A stretch of DNA of 64,000 bases from positions 19,310,103 through 19,374,102 of the forward strand of contig NC_087072.1 in assembly GCF_026151205.1 (NCBI RefSeq), written 5' to 3'. A model generated the notes under the pieces. That model was not told the DNA's origin and did no database searches. It was given only the letters and a program-made list of their open reading frames with translations. A program made the translations under genes and the position numbers. Positions 20,283 to 30,500 of this stretch are shown here, piece by piece (position 1 is the stretch's first letter; the number at the start of each line of letters is the position of its first letter). The stretch comes from Bolinopsis microptera. Lineage: Eukaryota; Ctenophora; Tentaculata; Lobata; Bolinopsidae.

Positions 20283-21268
20283 GGTGAGTGGGACTTTATT
20301 TCGCCCAATCCTCTCATCACGACGATGTTTCAGTTTTTCAATAAAGAACTTAACCCAGCATGCTTGCTGCAGTTCATTCTGCAGTTACGGGGTATCCTAT
20401 AATATACTTTACAATACATTATTGATTATACTATTGCAATTTATTTAACTTTCTCTGAACCTCTCTTGGAACCTATTTAACATGAATAACTTAACATCAA
20501 AAACAATTGTACTGTTTCCTGAAATGTCACGGTAAAATAACAGACTGCAGCCAAGGTAAAACTCTGTAAAAATTGCTAAATATGACGTGACCACTACCGT
20601 GATAGTACTAGTATGTATATTATATTATGTAAAAAGATAGAATATATTCAACTATTGCTTTTCGTGATTGGGTATTTAATGGTAACTGGCTGAACTAAGG
20701 GCGCTATTTGATTTTGCTAGAACCTGGAAGTGAAATGAAATTAATGTTAGAAGTGAAATTCCGGCTTTAATTACTTTAAAATGAAGGCAGAAGGATGTCT
20801 GTCCGAGTTAAATAGTTGTATGTATTTGGAACTTATATATATAACATGCATGTTTCCAATATTTGTCCAGCTGTCCATATCTCATTAAATCATCACAATA
20901 TTACATAACAGCAGAACTGGTATTTATTCTACATTAGATCACTGCTACCCACTTCATTACTTAATATTCCAAATTGTTGTCATCATCAGCCTAATCCCAT
21001 GATCTCCCCATAACTTTACTAGCCTACAGTGAGTATTGTGCGAGAATGAAAAGCAAGTGCAATCAATAGCTTGTGGTTGGAGCAGCGGGACTGGTAACAT
21101 GACACTGTCATCCTATACACCAGTTTACATCAAACATATTTACCACTCCTACCTTATCTATCCTTTGTAGATTAGGCTAGCAACACTTTAGCTTCCGTCC
21201 CAACCGCCTTGCTTCGTCGAACACATATTTGCTCACATTTTTGCCACTTTTTAGTACGAAACCTAATC
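20283..21268. other. Intergenic gap
   Basis: AT-rich; no gene seen. It probably holds the 3' UTR of the preceding gene (a GTGAGT follows the stop codon at 20284) and the 5' flank of the MiT/TFE gene. Confidence 0.4.
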
Positions 21269-21298
21269 ATGAGCTCTTTTGGTGCTGACTACGTTATG
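21269..21298 (+). CDS. Candidate alternative first coding exon of the MiT/TFE gene
   Basis: ATG opens MSSFGADYVM and ends in phase 0 at a strong donor, ATG|GTGAGTACT. Spliced to the phase-0 exon at 28849 it would give MSSFGADYVM-VESALDNP. This mirrors vertebrate MITF-M, whose short first exon joins the same position of the protein. It cannot pass through the exon at 27512, where the incoming frame meets a TAG. RNA evidence is lacking. Confidence 0.4.
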
Positions 21299-21855
21299 GT
21301 GAGTACTGCCTCGACTACCCTCATATTATTATGTAGGAGTAATATTTATTTAATTTATCATTTTATTTCATTAATGAGTTAAACGGTATTAAACAATTTC
21401 AATTCAATCTCAAAGTTTCTATTTCTATTTCATTTGACGCAAATGTCTGTCTGCAAGTAAAAATACTGCCACCGCAGAGGTCGTTACAACAGACTCTGAA
21501 GATTACCTTATTTATGACCTCACCTTATGTTTGGATGGCCTGCAGAAGATATGAATTTTACACATATTACATTTATTATTTATAATATTACATATTATTC
21601 ATTATTTCACATGTGTTCATTATTTCACATAATTATTATTTAACATATTCATTGTTTTATCACGGTGTTTATCAAGTTAGTACGTGAGTTAAAACAAAAC
21701 GATCGTAGGTTATCATTAGTTCATTAAACTTACCAATTACGTAGTATAGCTGTTGTAAGTTGTATCACATACATTGAATGTAAGACAAAAGAAATTGGAA
21801 TCGCGTTATAAACAGATTTGGCACAATATTTAGTCTCCCATTTAATGAGCTGAAG

Positions 21856-21870
21856 ATGTTCGGAATGATG
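21856..21870 (+). CDS. Second possible short first exon (MFGMM) of the MiT/TFE gene
   Basis: ATG TTC GGA ATG ATG followed by the donor GTATGT, again phase 0 and compatible with the exon at 28849. Five codons are weak evidence on their own. Confidence 0.2.
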
Positions 21871-22599
21871 GTATGTACGTGTTATTCGCTCCCGCTCTAA
21901 AGTGTACACTTGCCAGTTTTAGTACCTTACCCGCTGTTGAAGGTGTTTATCCAATATGAGCAGCTGAAAGTTTGTACAAATATTCACAAGCTGCATAACT
22001 TTAAAAGCCCGGATATAATACGAGCATGTATTTTAATTTGTAACTCTCAGTGCTGGCTCCTTGCCAATAACGAGTTCTACTAATTGCATACTCATAGTTA
22101 CTCTAAACTGTTAATTGGACTATGTACACTGTTCCGCTTATTGCCTTTATTCTCTTCATTATTTCTCAGCTCTGTTGTTTCATTAACTTTTACACGTGCA
22201 AATTATAAATATTGGCAGGTCCAACAGCACGTGTGTACACTGTACAGGGCCAGTGTGGTGTTACTCACCTTGTCACCTTATATACTATGTGAGTTGTCAA
22301 GCTATACTCTGATGATGCACTCTCGGAAGCGGACCAGGAATCCTGCCAGTATGCATAACCATTCCTCACACGAGAGATGCTTGGAACCTAGCCAAGAATC
22401 CTGCCAAGAATATGTGGACCGGAACTAACACTACCGGATTATTATCATTATATTATTGTTTCTGGGGCTTTTTAAATTCTACATTATCTCCTGATGTTAT
22501 GAGAAGGTGAGATGTTTAGGATATATTGTTAATCTTATGTACGTAGCTTCATTCAGTAACGTAATAATGAATAATGTACAGTTATAGCATTATTATTCT

Positions 22600-22762
22600 A
22601 CACGCCGTAGTAACAGTGGTCAACACACTGTACCATGTAACCCACTAGCTGGTACACGCCGTAGTAACAGTGGTCAACACACTGTACCATGTAACCCTCT
22701 AGCTGGTACACGCTGTAGTAACAGTGGTCAACACACTGTACCATGTATCACACTAGCTGGTA
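22600..22762. repeat. 54-bp minisatellite, three copies
   Basis: A unit starting CACGCCGTAGTAACAGTGGT begins at 22601, 22655 and 22709, with few substitutions. There is no spacer structure, so it is a simple tandem array. Confidence 0.9.
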
Positions 22763-23633
22763 CGTGCTGGAATGTAATGGTGATGTCACCGCTATGTTTA
22801 CCAGGAAGACTGAATAGTTGGCATGGAATTTCTGAAATTCTTTCAGTCTCGACTTGAGATCAACTACCGTACAACTACATGTTGTTGTTAAGTGTAGGCC
22901 TGCTTTTTTAACATTAATTTATTTGTTATATGTTAAAACTTGTTACATTTTCATATTCTGCAGCTCCAATTCTAAATTCTAATGTCAGTGTTAAAATGTG
23001 TTATTCGATATTCTACAAGCTACTACAGAATTATACCATAATAATATTTAGCTGCAGTCAAAATAGCAGTCCCATGTTGGCGCCTGATTTTTAGAAGTTA
23101 ACAATTATCCAATCTCTAAGTGTTAAAGAATTTGTAATCGTTTAAAAGCTCGTACAGTTACAAGATTACTTATAATGAATGTAAGTTACAGGAAGAATCA
23201 TCTCGAAAGGGGTGTAAATATCTTGTACATGACCTATTATATGGAATATCAAAACACAGAGATGTGCGAATTTGCACTTGCAAAGTTGAAAGTATGGCCC
23301 CACAAGTTGACCATTTTATTTTATGATAAATTGTACACCACTTTTCACAGTTGTACAGTTAATTTCACATCACTGTTACACCTCGCACATAACCTCAGTA
23401 ATATTGGTGTATTAAAGAATTAGCAGCATGGTTACCCCTCTAATATTCAATGGTCACTCCCCCATCATGAAATGTTTACTTCTCGAATAATACCACTAAT
23501 TCTAAAGAAATGAAAACAAGGGTCTGGAAATCACCAGATGGTTCTGTATTTGTTATGATATCGTCAGGATAACATATATGACATATGTGATACGAGTAAA
23601 TACAGTATGCTTATAATATTGGCTGTTACTCCC
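22763..23633. other. Intron sequence without feature
   Basis: AT-rich; the frame 23175-23423 has no recognisable domain. It lies between the candidate first exons and main exon of the MiT/TFE gene. Confidence 0.4.
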
Positions 23634-23798
23634 CAGACACACAGCAGTTACGCTAACCTACACTTTAATACTAATAATGGCACTCAGTCAGACACGCAGC
23701 AGTTACGCTAACCTACACTGTAGTACTAATAATGGCACTCAGTCAGACACGCAGCAGTTACGCTAACCTACACTGTAGTACTAATAATGGCACTCTGC
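23634..23798. repeat. 55-bp minisatellite, three copies
   Basis: A unit starting CAGACACGCAGCAGTTACGC begins at 23634, 23689 and 23744. It is unrelated in sequence to the 54 bp array 1 kb upstream, though both keep almost the same period. Confidence 0.9.
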
Positions 23799-24332
23799 CA
23801 GCAGTATTAATATCCGGGTATTTGCATTGTTTGAGACATAATAACACTACAACACTGTTGTGAAGGTAATGAGGTTGTCTGGTAGACGGACGGTAGTTCA
23901 GTAGTTGCTCACGTGATATTTACAGGAAACTAACACAGACACTTTTGTTTTATATCTCGTCTCAACAAATTGTTGTGATGAGTGAATAGAGGGGGTAATG
24001 GAGGGTTTAATTTCAAATGTTCGGAAATACAGTAGATTTTAGTCACGTATATATATATATATTTGAGACATTCAGTGAAACAGTAAAACACGAAATTCAC
24101 ATTAAGCTATCGATTGTGTAATCTTTACATGTCTCATTCTGAAAGCAAGTTTATTAAAATAACTGTTCTATGAAGTAAATTAAAAGCATGACAAAAATAG
24201 ATCAATACTGAGATGGGAAATTTGTGAGTAAGTCTCATTCAATCATAAGATATAAACAAAAGATGCAGAGGTGAAAGTAAACATCAAAATGCAAGTGTCT
24301 GTGGAAAGATTAATATTAAAACATATCATATA

Positions 24333-25023
24333 AAGGTCAATTTTTTATTTCATTAAGAGCACTACGTTTATTAAGTCCTCCAAAGTCACTGAGGGTCATA
24401 AGCTGGTTTTGCCAAAATGATTCTCTTTCTTTAGCAACCCTACTTCTATCTTCTAAGGTTAAACATTTTATAAAATCTAGCTTTTCAAAAATAATAACCT
24501 CTATCTGATCGGATAACTCATTGTCAAACGTTTTTAAGGGCTCTTTGGTAAGATTATGGAACTGGTTATCGTTAATCTTTCTTTAGCAACCCTACTTCTA
24601 TCTTCTAAGGTTAAACATTTTATAAAATCTAGCTTTTCAAAAATAATAACCTCTATCTGATCGGATAACTCATTGTCAAACGTTTTTAAGGGCTCTTTGG
24701 TAAGATTATGGAACTGGTTATCGTTAATCTTTCTTTAGCAACCCTACTTCTATCTTCTAAGGTTAAACATTTTATAAAATCTAGCTTTTCAAAAATAATA
24801 ACCTCTATCTGATCGGATAACTCATTGTCAAACGTTTTTAAGGGCTCTTTGGTAAGATTATGGAACTGGTTATCGTTAATCTTTCTTTAGCAACCCTACT
24901 TCTATCTTCTAAGGTTAAACATTTTATAAAATCTAGCTTTTCAAAAATAATAACCTCTATCTGATCGGATAACTCATTGTCAAACGTTTTTAAGGGCTCT
25001 TTGGTAAGATTATGGAACTGGTT
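24333..25023 (-). mobile_element. Penelope-like GIY-YIG endonuclease fragment expanded as a 152-bp x 4 tandem repeat
   Basis: Copies start at 24425, 24577, 24729 and 24881 and look identical; the last is a few bases short. On the minus strand the terminal copy runs into ERESFWQNQLMTLSDFGGLN and a stop near 24340. The unit itself encodes FDNELSDQIEVIIFEKLDF and LEDRSRVAKER. The R..E..W...L.TL..GLN pattern is the C-terminal end of GIY-YIG endonucleases carried by Penelope-like elements. Because 152 is not a multiple of 3, the frame breaks at every junction, so nothing is translated through the array. Element identity is inferred; the tandem structure is seen. Confidence 0.7.
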
Positions 25024-25792
25024 AGATTTGGATTTTTACCCAAAAACTTGCTCAATATCACCTGTTCATCACATTTTACCGTGTTATTTTGACGACGTTA
25101 TGTTAATGTAGGGGTATTTGCCAGGCTACTTGACATTCCAGCTAGTCACCAGCTGACAACCCATGTTAATTAACTGAAACCCCGGTTACACCCACCTTTT
25201 TAATCAAATCGTAATTTGATCACCAAGTTTTGGTGGTAGATTTACTGTTCTGTAGAACCTATATTCTTGCTATTATTTCTCGGTTAGAGTTAAATAAATG
25301 GCCGGTAGTTTTACATTTATTTTACACAGTTTGTTTAATGTGATTGTGAGCCTGCAGTCTGCACAAAAAGTGTAGATAACGTCACATTACAGTGGGGTTT
25401 TTCCCCGTATTACATGTATTATTGGCGTGCCTTGACATGCCACACCCTCGTGAGACCCACTCTACCGTGTAATAATTTAGTATCCTGGTACAAATCAATA
25501 GTAATTAATACTAATAAGTAATATGCAACAATATTGAATATTAGCATTATATCCTTAATATTATCCCGTACGTGTTATCCAATCTTACTTTATAGAACTA
25601 TTATATTATGTATTATAATACTATGTGTATAATAATATCATGTATACTACAAGTTACCCACTACCCAGCTTCTGCACGCTTTGTGAATAAAACCTACGCA
25701 AGCTTTCTCCATTATTTTAATAAAAAATAAAGATTTAAGTTTCTTAAAACAACTTCTGAAAACAGCTCTCAAGGTGGGCCATATTATTTGTA

Positions 25793-26395
25793 ATACTAGT
25801 GTCACCCGGCCTTCGGCCGGGATTTCACTGCTGCAGTTAAAAAGAATAGGAGCATTTACCCGTTGAGTCAAAACCCGAATTAGGTGAGCAATTCTATTCG
25901 GAGTGCCCTCACGTATCCAATGGTATCTTAAGCAATAGTAATAGTATCTTAAACAATAATCAATAGAAATTAACCCTTAACACCACACCCGCCTATCATA
26001 TTTGTGAACACGCATAACATTGTCGTATGAAAGTATGAACTCTCTCTGCAGTCCAAACAGTGCCCCCTCCCCTAAAGAGATTATAGTCTATAATCTTACC
26101 CGGGTAACTCAATTACACTAATTATGCAGCTACATATGCGAGCCCCGTAACTCTTACCGTTCTGCTCAAGCCATTTTATGTAACATTTGTGGTACAAAAC
26201 CATCAATTAAACCACTTAGCAACGACCGATTTAAAAAACCTTTATCATTTAACTTTGTCAGAGTTTTGTCGGCACTTTACCGAAAAAATCAGTCCCGCAA
26301 CTCTTACCGTTTTCTTGATTAAGCCGCTCGGAAATTACAAACAGACAGACAGACAGACAGATAACACACATTCTGGGATTATTAGTTAGATAGCG
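25793..26395 (+). mobile_element. Non-autonomous repeat: TACTAG/GC-hairpin 5' end, CAGACAGA 3' end
   Basis: It begins TACTAGTGTCACC followed by the hairpin CCCGGCCTTCGGCCGGG (25807-25823) and ends with (ACAG)n at 26340-26360, then TTCTGGGATTATTAG. This 5'/3' arrangement resembles short non-autonomous retroelements seen in many invertebrates. A second example with the same layout is at 49311-49640. Confidence 0.5.
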
Positions 26396-27511
26396 GAAAC
26401 TTTCATTCCTCTTGCCAATATAGGGTAAGGGAGTGGAGATTAATTCGTAAGTTCTGCGGATCTTCTGTTTTTTACAAGATTTCAACATCATTCTGTTTGT
26501 AGCTCTTTGCAACGTAGCAACAGTTTCAATGTTTTAGATAAAGAGATAAGATACTCTTGTTGCGTCGAGCTAATTATGCTTAATTCAAATATAGGCTTAA
26601 TTCAATTTACACCTTAATATTATCTAATGCATGATGTAATGTTAAATTCCATGCATAATGACCAGTGAGTAGCCCGTTACTTTCGCTTTCGACTCTTACA
26701 TTTGATTTTTTGTCCAGAATTTTTTGTCCAGAATTTCTTCTGAAATAGCGCTTTACTCGTGAGTTAGTTGTTCGAACCATAGACTATGATCTGAAAATAA
26801 GAAATATTTAACTTCCAATTATATCGATTAGTCTTATTCTTAGTGTTTACAGCTCTGACACTGCATAGTTTGACAGAGACTGAGAGTTCCCACCATAGTG
26901 TGTAACATTAACTGTTTAATTTATGTTGCATATTTTGACACCAAGGGAAACACACAATATGAGGCTTGAATTCTTCGTAAAATCTTTTGTTTAATCTAAC
27001 TGTTTAATTTGTTGAATCTTTAGCGGGAATTAAAAGCCGCATTATATATGATAACCACAAACTCTCAAGATAACCGCTAACTCTCAAATTCTTGAATTTA
27101 AATTCCACTCAAATGGAACACATTAAAACTCGAACACTATTCACGACTCCGACCGAAAAAGCATAAATAATGAACCACAGCGATATATATATTATATAAG
27201 ATATAGATATTATAGATATTACCATCTCAATACAAGATGCATAATACTCTTTTAAACCCACATTCTTTGCATTTCTCCGCCGTTCATGCACAGTACTGTT
27301 AAACTACAAGCTATGATATGCTGGCTATTGTTTGGCAGTTTTAAACGTTGAAGCTGTTGGAAAGTTGCACAGATCAAGACGACGGACAGCTGGACATGTC
27401 AGCTGATTTAGCCTGCCACTGCTTTGACTGTCTGGAGCTTGTTCTGACTTCACTTCAGCTCTCTTCTTCTTCTTCTCGCTGTTTCTCCTCTACTTTTACT
27501 TTACTTTGCAG
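26396..27511. other. 5' flank/intron upstream of the main MiT/TFE exon
   Basis: No gene seen. 27461-27479 is a CTT-rich tract, and a strong acceptor (TTTACTTTACTTTGCAG) ends at 27511, showing that a non-coding upstream exon can splice in here. Confidence 0.4.
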
Positions 27512-30500
27512 TCTGTGTAATAGTAGTAGATCTTGTTAACTGTATTATATCTGCATTGTTATGAAGCGAAGGTTTTTACTTGTTGATGAATCAGACGAGG
27601 TAATCCAAGCGTTCAAAAGTGGTCGGACACCATCTTCTCTACTCGATGTGGACGTGGTTAATGACAATGTAAGTGTAGTGGTTTTTGGCATTGTCCATCA
27701 CCGGATATCGTTTTGTTGGATCATTTCCAAGTTTCAACACTCTCCATCTTAATCTTCCGGATGTCAAGCTTTTAGTTGTAATGCGAGGGTAGTCATACAT
27801 GATAAACCTCCTACACTTGCGTGATACGACCCCAGCATGTCTCAAACGTGAAGACAGCAGACGACCACCTTGTTTTTATTAACGTGCTAAATCTGCAATC
27901 ATTACTATGACTTAACTCTAATTTTTATTATAAGGTTATTTTACTTATATAGACATAATTGATTCATTTTCTGAACGTTTAATGAAGTTATTAGCACCTA
28001 CATATTTCAACAGCTAATTACAATGTTGCCGCTGTTAATTAGTTAATTAGTTTACCCATCCTTCACACTACGTCACACTGCTGGCATTATACTACTACTC
28101 CTTACAATCTGACTCATTTATAACACATAATAATACAACAACTCAAGGTTTTCACAGCTGCTTGTTATTGTAGACATGTTGTCTGCGTATTTTATTACAT
28201 ACGAATATTTTTGACTGATGGGAGATCGCTTTTAAACTTTATAAACGTTATAAATTTAGATAAATATAAATTTGAAGAATGAAATCCTCTTCGCCAGAGA
28301 TATTTAAGTCAATAAAGAATAGTAGAGTTCATTTTGCATAAGCGCGCGTTACAGCAGACCATAAGTTTCTAAGTATCTGATGGTTAATGGCTATGAAATA
28401 AGCCAATAAGGACAGGGCAAAGCAAGGACAGGACGAAATCTCTAACTTTTGTTTCCGTTTTGAGGGTTCAAGTTACGGCATGGTATTGATAGCGCACAAT
28501 GGTTCATTTTAGTAATGATAATAACCGGTCTTACTGTATTACGAAAATATTAGATCACAATATCATAAATTCAAGAGAATTCTGGAGAACCTTTGTAGAT
28601 GAAATTTATAATTCAGGTAGATAGTAGAAAACAACCAGACCAAATTCGATTGATATTCTCAAATTTCCATACCTCTCATATCCCATTTCTAAGACAAAAA
28701 GTCAGGTCCACTCATTACAATCTAGCCTTTGCAACATTCACTTCACTTTCCTACAACACGCTTTCAGTAAAACAAAACAATTTCCAGAAACTCGACTGAC
28801 CCCAATATTTGTCTGTGAAAGTTAACTAACTCTACTCTCTCTCTGCAGGTGGAGTCAGCTTTAGATAACCCGACCCCTTATCACCTGAAGGAGAATCAGA
28901 GGAGGCAAATACAACAGTACATGTCCAGCCAGCTAACTCCTGCTAACCCTCAGGCTCAATCTTCCAGCTCCATGCTGTCTCCCAGTAGTGAGTCTCATCT
29001 TCTTTATTTTATTAAATACTTGATTAATAATGATGCAACATTTGCCCAACATTTCTAGTGATTCCGTTTACTATTTCCTTTTCCTGAAAAAGAGCATTTT
29101 TTCTTGTCGCAACAAACGGAATTGTTATAAATTTTGCATCAGAATCATTACAATAATGCGAGTTTAATGCGACTAATAAACGAGGATACTTTATACTGAA
29201 GAAAATATGAACAATTTATTTCACTTCTTAATGAAAAGCTCTGATATAGAGAAATGTACAATTATCATCGGAGAATAGTAATCTCCAGCTTATGAGAAAA
29301 TAACACATCCAACATAAGTTTGTCCCTTAATAACGCATCTAACATAAGTTTGTCCCTAAATAGCACATTCAAGATAGGTTTGTCTTTAAAGACAATGACG
29401 TTTTTAGGCATCCAGTTGAGAGTATTGTCTTGTCTTGGCAGCTATTATAAACTTATATTGCTAATCGATTACAGAGATAAACCGACTATCTTTTGTCATC
29501 TAACTATACATCACATCACAACAAAGAGAGTGTGTCTATAGGCTAATACCATGCTTCACGGCTAACAAACTTAACTGGGTTTCCACTGTCTAGTCACCGG
29601 TGTCTACGGAGAAGACGCGAGGAAGTTGGGTTGTTAAAAATTAGCAAATAAAAGTGAGGTCTTTGTGTACCCTTTGTGCCAAATACTAGCGTGTTTCTGC
29701 CCTTTTTCAGTGTATCTTTACATGTAGTTTGTAACATGATATTGATACAGTCTACAAAATGAAACGACCGGTTGAGTCAGACAAATGTTTCAATCATGAT
29801 ACAAAACCATGATATCATCAGTGACAACTGAGGTATAGGAACTAAAATCAAAATTACAAAGCTAAAATTTAACATAAACAATCACTCGTGAAACAATACT
29901 AGGGGTTAGATGTATGAGTCATTAGATTATAAAAGGAATTTCCGTTTATGGCGGCATTTTGTGAGGATTTCCGTCCTGGAGTTAAGTAAGTGTGGGTCAG
30001 AGGATCGAAGTAAGATTTCTAATTTCTCAGACGTGCACAGATCGCAGCTGTTCTGGCCGGCTCTGTATCCGTGTCCACGTCTGATTATTTTCCATTCGAT
30101 CCTGAATTCTAACCCACGGTCTTTGAAGGACCAGATCTTCTCCGACAGTTTGGTTCTATTTCGGTACCGCTCCAGGCGAAATGATGACGTGTGCCCGTTG
30201 TACCGGTCCTTGAATGTGCCCTCCGTCATTCCGATGTAGTGGTGCTTCTCATTTTCCGTACGGAGGGTCGCCATGTATACCACAGACTTCGATAGGCACT
30301 TTCCGTCTAGTGGGCAGGAGTTCCTGGAGCGGCAGTTGCACTGCCGTGTGGTGGGTTCCTGGGTTTCCTGGTGCTGACGAAGCAACTGCTTGTTCCGGGA
30401 TTTTATGAGGCATTCCATGTTTTTCATACAGCTGTATGAGACTTTTACACTGTTCCGGTTCAAGATCTTGTGTAGTGGATTGTCCTGAGGGAAGTGTTTC

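Noticed and set aside
22081-22428. 114-codon plus-strand frame with hydrophobic start
   Set aside because: It begins at TTG, not ATG, shows no family motif, and is in the MiT/TFE 5' region. It may contain UTR but is not supported as a protein.
23634-23798. Possible CRISPR array
   Set aside because: The repeats are contiguous without spacers and the genome is plainly animal; a simple minisatellite.
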